A stretch of DNA of 64,000 bases from Cunninghamia lanceolata. Taxonomy: Eukaryota; Streptophyta; Pinopsida; Cupressales; Cupressaceae. The stretch is from the NCBI GenBank assembly GCA_027924645.1, contig BSBN01001752.1, positions 10,372,001-10,436,000 on the forward strand, given 5' to 3'. A program made the position numbers and the translations under genes. The notes beneath the pieces are model-generated. The model saw only the letters and a list, made by a program, of their open reading frames with translations. It searched no databases and was not told the origin of the DNA. Of this stretch, positions 1-11,604 are shown one piece after another; the first letter of the stretch is position 1; each line of letters opens with the position of its first letter.

Positions 1-2408
1 TATGATAGATCACAAGGCTGGCAACATTCTTGGACATGATGTCTGGTTGGGTATGAGAGCATGCAGGGGGTTCCTAATCCTACTCCTACAACTAACAGGT
101 GGAAGTATGAAATGGTTTGAAATGGATTTTGGATGCAAAGCTGGACATGGTGTATAACCTCAACACAGAGCTAGATTGGTGCCTATCTAGGGCTTGGAGT
201 CGGTAGACATACACCTGTGAATGATCAGCATGAATAGCTAAAACTAGATTTCAGGGGGATACACATGATATCTGCCTTACAGACATCTCCCAATGAAGAG
301 TGTTAAGTTATCTCTACTTATGGCATCCCTACTGCAGTATACCCTTCCCAATGTTCAACCTGAAAACAGTTTAATCTACCCCTTGAGCAGAAGTTAAAAG
401 ATCAAACATTCAACATAGGAATTCTACGCTCTAGAATCTAAACATTACCCAAATATCCAGATTCAGAAGAAGAATACATGCAATACTGGAGACAGAATTA
501 ACACAACACATGCTAAGACAGCATTACTCATATGAGATTAACCATGAAATCAGTGGATTCATGCCAAATCGTACAACAGGAGATACATAAACTCACAAGT
601 TAGACTGTACAGAGCAACCAGATCAGCTGGTTTTGGATTACAGAGCCAAAAATCCTCAACTTTCAACAACCACAAATGAGTAACACTTCCTGCTTATAAC
701 AGCCAGGTAGTGTACCATAGCAATTAATTACATGGTTGACCAAAAATCCCGCCAGATACACAGTATCAGGAAAATGACGCTCAAACACTACCAGATTGGC
801 GCCCAAACATGAATGCAGCAGGTAGGGGAGGAGACAGGAAGATATCTCGAGCCCTGCGCCACTATCCGCTGATGTACACCTTCAATCGGGTACCAGATCC
901 GCCCATACCTCTGCAACCTTCACCATTAATGGCGCACCAACCCGCGGCCTTGGGAAAAACATCTAACAGTCGATCACAACCATTTCCCGCCGAGATTCAT
1001 CATCATGATATTTGAAAATGCAGGATATCAATTATCCCACATGCACCCCGCAGCAACCTCCTTAACACTTTATATACTAGGTCATGAGCATATATGATGT
1101 CGGCGCTTTTTCTCCTGACGACACTAGTATAAGACTTCATCATCATCATCCTCCAGCAGCATGATATCCTATCGCTTGAAATATCACCCTGACGTCAGCA
1201 TCATATCGCAATATAACCTGCATGATAATGGCCTTCATCCGCACAACCTGATCGATCGGAGGAACATCCTCCTGCTGAGCTTATACCAAAAGTCTGGCCG
1301 ATGAACATCCTGATGACGTCATCATCATATCCTGCTCACGTCATCATCATATCCGCCCACTGCGCACCTCCTCATATCCGGATGACGTCATCATCATGTT
1401 TGCAAATATCGGGGGATCCCCACAAGATGATCAGTGTTAGAAACGTGATCCCCCCGGACCTTGATGACGTCATCATCATATCGGCATCAGGATGATATTT
1501 GGAAGACAACCGAATATTTGGAAATATCATCCTGATGCACAAATATCATGTTGCACTGTAGCTCCACTATAAGATCGGGGCGATAGACGAATATGATGAT
1601 GCTTGAAAAGATCACCCCCACTAGATAATGCACGAAGCCGGCAGGCGGATATCTCCTTGATATCAGCATCATCATGACGCTGGAACAAACATACACGCGG
1701 GTGATATTCAAAAATGAAAATATCACCCCCTCCTTCGGAAATATCATGATGCAGATAGGCAGAGAAATAGATATCACCCTGTCATAAGAATGACGTCAGC
1801 ATCATCAGGATGACAAAACAACGAACATGAAGTGATACAACATCATCAGGATGATATTGACTAAGATCATCCTGACGTTCAAAATATGATGACCCCAGTG
1901 AATATCAGGTCACACTTAGAACTCTTCAACAACATCATCAGGATGATCATAACCAAGATCACCTGATGATAAAAATATCACCCCGGCGAAATATCATGAA
2001 GGCAAAAAATATGATGACCCCCGCAAGCAACACGGTGATAACTGGAAATATGATGATGATGATGACGACCCTTAAGAAAGAACAAGTCAGGTCGAAACAA
2101 CTCAAAGAATAACCCCTTCAGAATATCGGGGCAACATCATCATCATGTTTGGGCAAGGTGATAATGGAAGATCACCGGGTACTTGAGAAATCACCCCTGT
2201 AAACAAATCAGGGCGCACTGTAGCTCATCAGCAGGATCAGGATAATAACCAAACATCACCCGATATTGAAATATGATGATGACGATGAGAGACCGGTCGA
2301 CGGAGAACATGATGATGCTGACCACCATCGAAGAAAATATGATGATGATGACCTCCTCTTCAAAGAAAATATGATGCTGCAGCTGAAAAATATTGAGGAG
2401 GTCCAACA
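1..2408 (-). mobile_element. Long ATGATG-rich LTR, right-hand end (element E)
   Basis: The stretch ends in CCAACA at 2408, just before the gypsy gag leader. Its second half (about 1080-2400) is packed with CATCATCAT, ATATGATGATGA and TGACGTCA, in the same left-to-right order as the 2.95-kb LTRs at 46735-49686 and 52784-55729. A shared CTGGCCGATG-like block lies near 1293 (compare 48264). If the LTR has a similar length, its left end is outside the window. Orientation is inferred from that similarity. The first 1 kb shows no coding capacity and no clear match by eye. Other possibility: an unrelated low-complexity insertion. Confidence 0.45.
1130..2390. repeat. ATGATG/CATCAT low-complexity tract with TGACGTCA motifs
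   Basis: Dense ATGATG or CATCAT trinucleotide runs are mixed with GATATC-like words and several TGACGTCA palindromes, for example near 1314, 1383 and 1464, plus TGACGTCAGC variants near 1190 and 1791. TGACGTCA is a known core site for plant bZIP (TGA/CREB-like) factors. Any promoter role within this LTR is inference. Confidence 0.6.
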
Positions 2409-2446
2409 CTTAGAACATTTTTTGGATACTTAGGGAAAGTGCCTGC

Positions 2447-4039
2447 ATGAAAATTGCTCAAAAATTGTCAGTCAATTCAGGCACTAACACATCCCATGTC
2501 AATCCATCTAACGTTAACCCATCCAATGTTAATATGTCTAATCTCACGTATCTACAAAACCCCATAGCATCATTAATGCAACATAATCCCAATCCTCAAA
2601 CACCTCCCCATATTCTCCAACAAATCCACGCTTACCAACAATATCTCACACAACTCAACCAAAACACCAACCCGTAGTACCAAAACATGGTCTCCCAAAA
2701 ACTCCAACATAAAATCCCACCCAATCTCCAACATCTCACCAATCAGCAAACCTACACACCACAACCGTCATCAACCTCAGATCTAACCAGCATTGTATAA
2801 GCCTTGATTCAAAAAGTGGATGATATACAAATTGGGGGCAAATGCAAGCATTATTCTTTTAAGGATATTTGTCCCTATTCATTTGATTGGACACTGTACA
2901 TGCCCCCTTTCTCCAAAAATTTTGAAACGCCCAAATTTGACAAATACAAGGGAAAGGGAGACCCTAGGGATCATCTTAGGGAGTTTTACCTCACTTGCTT
3001 AGAAGTCTCAAACAATGATACATATCTAATGAGACTATTTCCAAGAAGCCTCAGCGGTCAAGCTACTGAGTGGTTCACACATCTTCCCCTGGGCATTAGG
3101 TCTTTCACTGAGCTCACGGAAAAAATTGTCAATCATTTCTCTTATAATTTTGAACATGAAATCTCTATGACAGACCTTTGCAACACAAAACAGAAAAGTG
3201 GAGAATCCTTCGCTTCCTTCTTGCAGAGGTGGAGAGGCTTAGCAAGAAAACTCCCTTGGCCAATTCCTGAGAAACAATTAGTCACCATGTTTGTGACTAA
3301 TCTAAATCAAGAAATAGGATTCCATCTATAGATCCTTTGTGTGTCTACCTTTGAAGAAGTCATTGACAAAGGTACTACCATAGAAAGGGCCATTATTACC
3401 AAGGGCTTGATTAAATTATATGACAACATGTCCAATAACAACAACAACAACAACAAAGTCAATATCAACATCCCTAATGCAAACAACAACAACAACATGC
3501 AATCAAATGACAAACCACGCTTCTAGGGAAAGAACAAAAACACCCTGAATGATGGTATCACTGATGTGAAAGCCATCCAACATGTACAAAATCAAACACC
3601 CTCAAGTACATATGCCACTAATGTAAATATCCCATAGGGGCAATCTAAACAAACCAAACCTCGAAGACAATTCACACCTTTAGGGGAACCAATCAAGGAT
3701 ATCCTTGATAGATGTCTAAAGAAAGGTTTGATAACTCTCCCACCTATTAAGCCCCACCAAGAGAGTGAGCTCAAAGCTGCGTGGTATAATGAAAACAATT
3801 ATTGTGACTACCACTGCATTGTGGGCCATAAGACGACTGACTGCATGAATTTAAAGTATTGTGTACAAGACCTCATCGATCAGAACAAAGTCAATCTTGA
3901 GAAAAGCACCCAACCATCGCCTAACACTAATCTAGGAGCTTACAAGGATTCACTGCCCAATCATAACAAAGCTTCATCATCTAATCAAGCCTACAACATC
4001 ACTCCATCACCCGTATCCTATGACTCTATTGCGGGGTAG
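2447..4039 (+). pseudogene. gag: Ty3/gypsy gag polyprotein, stop-riddled
   Basis: One frame runs from the ATG at 2447 through several in-frame stops (about 2675, 2798, 3329, 3524 and 3637). The N-terminus is Asn/Gln-rich with a repeated NPSNVN. The capsid region at 2804-3330 matches plant retrotransposon gag, with GDPRDHLREF, ATEWFTHLP and SFASFLQRWRGLARKLPW. An Asn-rich linker follows. A C-x2-H-x4-H-x4-C knuckle (CDYHCIVGHKTTDC, near 3810-3850) of the plant gypsy type follows. The product would form the particle and bind RNA. The frame continues into protease with no frameshift before about 5060. Confidence 0.85.
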
Positions 4040-5336
4040 ATAGAACCATCATCTAACCATATCAACACAATCACCATTCAGGCTCAAGCACCTGATTGTG
4101 CTGTCACAACCTGCCGTGGCTGTGTATCCATCCGTATAGCCCCTACCACTTATCAAACACCCGCATCCATGTCAAACTCCCTACTCAATCATCCAACTAC
4201 GCACCCATCACCTACCAATCAGTACAACCTCCTAAAACATCTAGGAAAGACTCCTACATAAATATCCATACTTGAGCTACTTCGTACGTCACCTCTCCAT
4301 AAAGAAGTCCTTGATAAAGTACTCTTGGAAACCCAAGTTCTCGCTAACCTGAATGTGAATCAATTCCAAGCCATGGTAGGCCATATCTCCATGCCTCATC
4401 ACCTCACATTCTTAGAAAAGGATCTTCCCACATCTGAAAACTCACATAATGACACTTTACACATCGAAGTCCACATCCACAAGCATATCATCAAGAGAGT
4501 CTTAATAGATGGTGGCTCCGGCCTAAACCTATGCACTCTTAAATTACTAAAACACTTGGGATACTCGGATGTGGTTGTAGACACCAGTGAATGCATAACA
4601 ATCAAAGGGTATGATGACACTGAATGACTATCTGAGGGTACTATCAAGCTCCCTATTCAAGTGGGACAAAAGATAATGGAAACAAAATGTTAGGTCCTTG
4701 ATCTTGATCTCCCTTACAACATTCTTCTCAGCCGACCATGGATCCATGCCATGCAAGAGGTCCCCTCTACATTCCATCAATGTCTAAAGTTCCCTCACAA
4801 TGGCACGAAAGTAACTATCTATGCCAACCCCCTCCCCTTCCAATACTTTAGTTTCTTGGAAGGCCATGACCACACCTTCTGTCTGTATAACAAAGCCATC
4901 ACAAAAGCCAACCCCACAACATCCACCTCATACATCGACCCTGCCGACATTGCCACCACTTCATCCCAAACACCTCCACCACCTAAGGTCAAGATCAAGC
5001 TTACTGACATGGGATGTGGGGAATACAACCTACATGGTACCTTTTGTGTAGGCACGTCCCAGCCCTAAAATGTTTGGTATCCCAAAGAAGGAAGAAGCCA
5101 ATACAGTCATCATCAAGTGTAAACCATCACCTACCTTTGAGAAGAAACATCTCCTTGATCAAGATGTGCTCGAAGACATATCATCATGGCTATATAAAGA
5201 TGAGGAAATGACACAAGAAGCTCCCACAATACCAATAGAGATCTATGGTAAAGGATCAGAGATTGTCAAAAACACGGGCTATAAAGGACAAGGCGGTATC
5301 GGCCTTCATGGAGAAGGGATCATGGAACTAGTCTAA
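4040..5336 (+). pseudogene. Retroviral-type aspartic protease with G-patch
   Basis: The catalytic motif is LIDGGSGLN, with Asp codon 4508-4510, where most relatives have D-S/T-G. The flap/C-terminal signature NILLSRPWIHAM follows near 4717 (B and relatives have LLG(R)PW). A frameshift near 5060 moves the reading to another frame. A G-patch-like GYKGQGGIGLHGEGI lies near 5278-5322, a module also seen after protease in some retroviruses and plant elements. In-frame stops occur at about 4037, 4258, 4625 and 4690. The role would be polyprotein processing. The product is non-functional here. Confidence 0.75.
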
Positions 5337-7436
5337 GGGACAAGAAATCCTTATATCCAAGGGTTAGGATATGGTCAATGACAACATATCCTCCCTGTTG
5401 GTGAATGTATCCTAGCCGAGGTCTCCACAGTCTCCCCTTAAGTCGATAATGTCAACGAAATAGGCCATCAAGACTCCTTTAGTGACTTCACTAAATTCTT
5501 TGACTCATCCGTATGTACCATATACATGGTAACCACCCTAACCTCTTCATCCAATGACTTACCCCTTGTATACTTGGACCTCATAGACTAGGACCAACAG
5601 GGACCTCCTGTCTTTGATGTAGCACCAAACGATGAAGCCATCACTGAAATGATGGAGATTAAAGATCACTTCCCCTTAGGAGATCATAGGGAAGGATACA
5701 TTATGGAACTTGATATGGCTACCTATTTCAGGGAGACAACCCCTTCTTCCAGTCACAAAAATATAAAAATCAAATATGGATCTGATGGTGAAAACCATTC
5801 CACGGCAGTGTCAGATCCCAGAAAAGTAAAAATAAAGGACATATCTCCTGGCAAAAACCTCCATGAGGTGCTAGGAGATGGAAGCATGGACCTTCCCAAG
5901 ATAGAGAAGGTATACCCCGATAGATCACCCTTCCTGGTAGAGACAACTCAAGAGATGAATCTTGGGATGGAAGAAGAGCCAAAAATCACCTTCAGGGCAG
6001 AATCTCTCAGTGCAATAGAGTAGGAAAACTTCTTAGCCTTCTTCAAATGTAGAAATCACAATTTTGCATGGAATTATGTAGACATGCTAGGGCTCAATCC
6101 CACTTTGGTCATCCATCACCTTGCAGTATGGCCTAATGCAAAACCAGTGAAACAGAAGCTCAGAAAAATGAACCCTCAGGTGGCCCTCCTAGTCAAAGCA
6201 GAGTTGAAGAAACTATTGGATGTTGGGTTCATCCAACCAATTGATTATCCCAGGTGGGTTTCCAACCTAGTACTAGTAGCCAAACCTGATGGCTAAATTC
6301 GTTACTACACCGACTTCCGAGATCTTAACAAAGCCTTCCTGAAGGATGACTTCCCCTTACCAAACATTGACATGATAGTGGATCTTATGGCAGGACACGA
6401 GATGTTATCCCTAATGGATGGTTTTTTAGGGTATAATCAAATCAGGATTGCAGAAGAGGACCAACATAAGATAGCCTTTATATGTCCATGGGGGATGTAC
6501 TGCTGGGTAGTAATGCCTTTTGGCCTAAAGAATGCTAGAGCTACTTATCAACGAGCCATGACTGTCATCTTCCATGATCTTTTCCACCACATCATGGAAG
6601 ACTATGTGGACAACTTGCTAGGCAAATCAAAGACACGGGAGGAACACCTAAATGTATTAGCAAAGATCTTCGACTGACTGGAGCAATACAATGTTCGCTT
6701 GAATCTAAAGAAATGTATCTTTGGGGTCACCTCTGGAAAACTTTTGGGATACATAGTCTCCAGAAGGGGAATTGAGGTAGACCCCGCAAAAGTCAAAGCC
6801 ATCATTGAAATACCTCCTCCAAAAACACTAAAACAACTAAGAAGTCTGAAAGGGAAATTCCAGTCCATTCATTAGTTTATTGCTCAACTTGCCGATAAAT
6901 GTCAACCTTTCCAACATCTACTTAAAAAGGATACAACTTTTGTCTAGAACAATCAGTGTTAGGTTGCCTTCAACTAGCTAAAAGAATACCTAGCTAATCC
7001 TCCTATTCTAACTCCGCCAAGGCAAGGAGAACCCCTCCTATTATACATCTCAGCAAAAGAAACAACTATTAGAGCCTTATTAGCACAACACGATGAGCAA
7101 GGGAAGGAAAGAGCCATATATTACATTAGTGGCACCCTGATATCCTATGAGCTAAACTATACACCAATTGAACGAGCATGTCTAGCCCTAGTCTTTACTT
7201 CACAAAAACTAAGACACTACATGATCAATCACAAAACTAAGCTTATCGCCAAGATTGATCCATTAAAATATCTGCTAAATAGAGCTGCTGCTACTGGGAG
7301 AATGGCAAATGGGTCATGATCCTCATTGAATTTGACATTGAAGACACTGAGAGAAAAGCTATCAAAGGACAAGTTATCGCTGATCAGCTGGCTAAAGCAC
7401 CCATTCCTACAGAATAACCTACACTGATAGAGTTCC
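5337..7436 (+). pseudogene. pol: Ty3/gypsy reverse transcriptase and first RNase H
   Basis: A protease-RT linker (5337-6020) is alignable with the intact linker of element B. RT motifs in order are KQKLRKMNP, GFIQPIDYPRWVSN, YYTDFRDLNKA, MDGFLGYNQI, WVVMPFGLKNA and the active site YVDN, where the last Asp is changed to Asn (codon 6612-6614). It is followed by LGYIVSRRGIEVDPAKVKAI and the thumb/RNase H region YYISGTLISYELNYTPIERACLAL at about 7118-7190. In-frame stops lie near 6021, 6294, 6675 and 6873, and the frame changes between about 6870 and 7450. RNA-dependent DNA synthesis would be the role; the active-site change and stops rule out activity. Confidence 0.85.
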
Positions 7437-7450
7437 CTGACGAAACCATC

Positions 7451-7984
7451 TTGACAATACCACCGACAACTAAAACATGGAAAATGTACTTCGATGGGTC
7501 ATATACACACAGAGGCTTGGGGGCAGGCGTCTTGTTTGTTACCCCTCAAGGTGACACCATCCCCAAGTCATTCAAAATTACATTCCCATGTACCAAGAAT
7601 GTGGTAGAGTATGAGGCCCTTATCACAAGGCTCTGAATGGAAATCAAATGGAGAATTGAGAAGCTGACAGTGTATGGAGACTCTCAACTGGTCATCCGGC
7701 AAGTAAACAATGAGTACAAGACTAAGGATGATAAACTCCTGCCTTATAAAAAGATGGTCGATGAATTTAAAGACTATTTCGATGACATCCACTTTGAACA
7801 AATCCTAAGGCTAAACAACAAAGCCACAGATGCCATGGCCACCATCGGATCCCTGGTCGACATGAAGAAAGACAGCAAGAAGTGTGAGTTCCTGATAGAA
7901 GAATTCCCTATTCTAGCATATGATGTTCCCCAATCAGAGCTAGTGTGCAAAGTCATTGGTCTCCTATCCCTATGGTATCAATAA
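7451..7984 (+). pseudogene. Second (archaeal-like) RNase H of Tat lineage
   Basis: This is a complete RNase HI fold signature placed between RT-RNase H and integrase. It has YFDGSYT (Asp codon 7493-7495), VEYEAL (Glu codon 7613-7615), YGDSQLV (Asp codon 7679-7681) and ATDAMAT (Asp codon 7829-7831). All four acidic catalytic positions are kept. One stop (TGA at 7634-7636) splits it, where B reads Cys-Met and a Trp/Arg codon was probably present. A second RNase H here is typical of Tat elements, where the first domain is often degenerate. Confidence 0.8.
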
Positions 7985-9228
7985 ACCTATCTATATCTCC
8001 ATGATAGCATCATCCCTCCTAACCTAACCGCCTCACAACGAAAAACTTTCATCTGCTGAGCCTCCCACTTCACCCTTGTAGGAGATACCCTATACAAAAG
8101 GAGTCTTGATGGCATGCTTTTATGATGTTTAGACTCTAGGGAAGCTGAAGTGGCCTTGAAAGAGGTACATGAGGGCATCTGTGGGGCACATTCAAGTAGA
8201 CCCACTCTCGGTAAAAAGATCCTGAGGACCAGATACTATTAGCCAACCATGGAATGAGACGCCTACTAGTTTGTAAAAAATGCTTGCCATGTCAACAACA
8301 TGGAGATCTCATTCACACACCAGCACAGGAATTGCAACCAATCATGACGTTGTGGCCTTTTTCACAATGGGGACTTGACCTCGTAGGCAAAATACATCCA
8401 CCATCATCCAATGGCCATAAGTTCATCATCACAGCTACCGAATACTTCACTAAGTGGGTGGAAACAATACCACTCACCTTCACCACTGGAACCTAGATAT
8501 CCAAGTTCATCCTCCATTATATCATATGTCATTATGGTATCCCTCATTCCATCATCACTAATAATGGAAAGCCATTCAAGAACTAGGAAGTCTGCACTTT
8601 GTGTGAAAAATTCTAAATCCAACACTACTTCTCCACTCCATATTACCCTCAAGGAAAAGGTCAAGCAGAAGCTTCAAATAAAACCATCCTCCGCATTCTA
8701 AAGAAGACAGTTAATGAAGCCGGCTATGACTAGCACCTCTAGGTCAGTCCCGCCCTATGGGCCTATCACAGAAGCACTCGTATCCCCACAGGAGCCACCC
8801 CATATTCCCTTGTATTTGGATTCGAAGCTATTTTACCTATTGAGGTCGAGCTCCCATCCCTAAGAGTATCTCTATAAAATATAATCAATGATGAGGAATA
8901 CCAAGTCGCAAGGTTGCATGAGCTGGAATTACTGGATGAGAAACATCTAGATGCGTTGAACCACCTACATGCCTATCAAAATCACCTTAGAAGAAGCTAT
9001 CACAAGAAAATCAAAAACCAAAAATTTGAAGTAGGTGACCTTGTCCTTATGGAAAACTAGAAAAACTTGCAGGAGCACCCTAAGAAAGGAAAATTTGAGC
9101 CAAATTGGCTAGGGCCTTATGTCATCATAGCCAACTATGGATCAGGAGCATACCAGCTTACAACACCTTAGGGGCAGCCTCTGGATGAGCCTATGAACAT
9201 TCTACACCTGAAGAAATTCTACGCATAA
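7985..9228 (+). pseudogene. Ty3/gypsy integrase
   Basis: The order is an HHCC zinc domain (VHEGICGAH then KKCLPCQQHGD near 8270-8300), the catalytic core and a GPY/F-type C-terminus (PNWLGPYVII near 9102), with no chromodomain. The catalytic triad is Asp 8377-8379 (in GLDLVGK), Asn 8560-8562 in ITNNGKPF where Asp is expected, and Glu 8668-8670 in GQAEASNK; the last spacing fits D(35)E. About ten stops lie in the frame. A one-base loss in an A-run near 8275 shifts the zinc domain compared with B. The reading ends at the TAA at 9226. Confidence 0.85.
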
Positions 9229-9547
9229 CCCATCGAGTACCCCAATCAAAAAATCAAAAAATCAAAAAAATTAAGAAAAAACCCAAGTGCAATAAAGACT
9301 TCCAATGGTGAAAATCACTTCGGTGATGCCTTGGATTGGTACGATGGTGAAAACCTATTTCAAGTGCCATGTGTAGTGGTCGGTTCTACCATCTAATAAG
9401 TCCTCTTTCCGTCACAACGCTCCATAGTGTACGCATCCCATGGCTTGAAATTTTGAAACATCAAGTCCTATCACCCACCCTGTAATATCCCACCCAAGGC
9501 TAATCCATGGAACGAGGATCCTTGTAAGCTTCCCTTTATATAGCTAC
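9229..9547. other. Post-pol leader of element A
   Basis: Non-coding. It holds blocks conserved with 32754-33060 of element B: AAATCAAAAAATC runs, GTGCAATAAAG (AATAAA at 9291-9296), CAATGGTGAAAATCACTT and a TGTGTAGTGG block. Conservation in two copies shows it belongs to the element. Function is unknown. Confidence 0.6.
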
Positions 9548-10082
9548 AAATCAAAAAATCTAAAAAGAATACAAAATCACAAAATCCAAAAACAACACAA
9601 AATAAAAAAATCCAAAAACAATACAAAATCACAAAATCCAAAAACAATACAAAATCACAAAATCCAAAAGCAATACAAAATCACAAAACCTAAAAACAAC
9701 ACAAAATCAAAAAATCCAAAAACAATACAAAATCACAAAATCCAAAAACAATACAAAATCACAAAATCCAAAAACAATACAAAATCACAAAATCCAAAAA
9801 CAACACAAAATCCAAAAATAATACAAAATCACAAAATCCAAAAACAACACAAAATTGAAAAATCCAAAAATAATACAAAATCACAAAATCCAAAAACAAC
9901 ACAAAATCCAAAAATCCAAAAACAATACAAAATCACAAAATCCAAAAACAATACAAAATCATAAAATCAAAAAACAACACAAAATCAAAAAATCCAAAAA
10001 AATACAAAATTACAAAATCCAAAAACAACACAAAATTGCAAAATCCAAAAACAATAGAAAATCACAAAATCCAAAAAATCCT
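9548..10082. repeat. About 26-bp A-rich tandem repeat array
   Basis: Around twenty imperfect copies of a unit like AAAATCCAAAAACAATAC plus AAAATCAC, with CAACAC/CAATAC variants and some shortened units. At the matching place in element B (33070-33180) only a few degenerate units exist, so the array expanded in A. The long Lys/Gln/Asn reading frames across it are repeat artefacts. Confidence 0.85.
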
Positions 10083-10268
10083 TCCTAACAATTCACCACA
10101 AATCAACCCCATACATCTATCTCCCTGCAACTCGTGACCATCAACATCCATCAACTCTCAGCATCACACCCATCCTAAAAACCATTCCCACATCATCAAG
10201 TCATGCCAGAACTACATATTCATCTCGCCCACATCTTGAAAGTACCTTGATCCTGTGGACATAGGGTA

Positions 10269-11360
10269 TGTTGATAACTGAGAGGGGGGTGAATCAGTTA
10301 TCTTGATTAATTTAACTTTTTGTTCTTGTTTAACAACTAGTGCATTATCAAAACAAATAAGCATTCATAATCATGAAAGTAGAAATAAAGTCAAGATACA
10401 TAACACAATGATTTTGACATGGAAAACCTTATTAAGGGAAAAACCACGAGGTGACTAACCCAAGATTGTATTCTTTGTTAAAAGAATAAGATAGTACAAA
10501 AATGACACTTGCCAATTAGGGCTCACTGCCCGAGCACACTGTTCACAAGAGGCTCACTGCCTACAATAGTTTATACAAGGAAACTACATACTTGAACTGA
10601 TGAGAAGCATCCACATATGCTAAGGTTCAGTTCTGGTTAGGCTCAATACACTGATCTGTTGCACTTCATTCTTCCTCTTCTTTGGTACTCCTGTCATGTC
10701 ACATACCGGACCTGCCTTACTACTTCCACACTACTCTTCTTCTTTTATTCACACACTTCAAAACACAACACACCACTTCATACCGAAATCAATCTGGTAT
10801 ATATATCCGCACCAAGGATTTCATCCACTTTCTAGTCGGCATCCAGAATACTTACTATTTTCCCAAACTCTTGGTCTGTCAGCTAAATCCTTGCTTATCA
10901 AGTGATTCATATCAAAGAGATGCTCATATAAGTCATCAATCATGTCAGCCAATCATGAATGATACCTTAGTAAGCTTGATCACCATCAATATCTCATCCG
11001 GATCAAGGTCTGATGCTCCGCCGGTCAGTTCTTCCTCAGTCTACTCTGCCAAACAGGAACCCAATACTTAGGTGCTTATATCTCTTCACTCTTACATCAC
11101 TGGAGGCTTAATCCCTGGATTCTATCAATCAAGGTACTCCTCTTGACTTCCCCAAGTCTGCACTTTACATAGATACTTCCTCTGAGAGATCCGGACCTAA
11201 TTGTTGGACCTTGCTTCATACTCTGTTCTTGGTCACCGAACCAAGTTACTCTACAATCTGACTTCTGGTATAGACACACCATGTCCTACGGATGTGTGGG
11301 ATGAACTTTGTTGCCATCAATGACAACACTCATGAAGCAACAGCGTGTCTCTTGCCAACA
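10269..11360 (-). repeat. Element C 3' LTR
   Basis: It matches 16699-17791 along its length with scattered substitutions. It ends CTTGCCAACA on the plus strand, next to CTCCCCCTTTG, the complement of the PPT. It contains the GGCTCACTGCC motif also found in the LTRs of D and G. Confidence 0.92.
10273..10302. promoter_or_regulatory. Hairpin at the LTR end of element C
   Basis: A perfect 9-bp inverted repeat, GATAACTGA (10273-10281) and TCAGTTATC (10294-10302), encloses a G-rich loop. It is repeated in the other LTR at 16703-16733, where it sits directly beside the PBS. The position is like the U5 stem of retroviral leaders; function is inference. Confidence 0.55.
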
Positions 11361-11362
11361 AT

Positions 11363-11373
11363 CTCCCCCTTTG
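11363..11373 (-). other. Polypurine tract of element C
   Basis: The minus strand reads CAAAGGGGGAG followed by AT and the LTR start TGTTGG. This is the standard plus-strand primer position. Element D has the same tract at 26561-26570. Confidence 0.85.
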
Positions 11374-11604
11374 GCATTGATGGCAACACTTAGTGAAAAA
11401 TGACTAAGTGTTATACTACACTCCCCCTTGGTTGATGCTCTGTTCTAATGTACATTTTACTGGAGCTCCCCCTTAGCTGGATTCCACATTTTTTCACTGC
11501 TCCTCACTCCCCCTTTGACATCAATGGCAAAGGGTAGGGTCCGCACACCAAAATTTCCAAAAACAGTCTATACATATCTGCATAAGTATATATACAAGTT
11601 GTAC

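Noticed and set aside
809..1015. Small ORF with a TTGGCGCC-like word just upstream (about 796)
   Set aside because: No LTR end precedes the PBS-like word and the ORF has no motif; treated as chance within element E.
2447..9228. Endogenous pararetrovirus (caulimovirus) instead of gypsy element
   Set aside because: Integrase and flanking LTR with PPT are present and no movement protein is seen.
9548..10082. CRISPR-like regularly spaced repeat
   Set aside because: Units are contiguous and A-rich with no unique spacers, and the setting is a plant retrotransposon.
9855..10088. Open frame made of Lys-Ile-Gln-Lys repeats
   Set aside because: It lies wholly in the 26-bp tandem array and has no start context or domain; it reflects the repeat unit.
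10682..11071. Plus-strand ORF inside the LTR of element C
   Set aside because: The same region in the other LTR (17302-17502) breaks the frame differently; it is LTR sequence on the non-coding strand.
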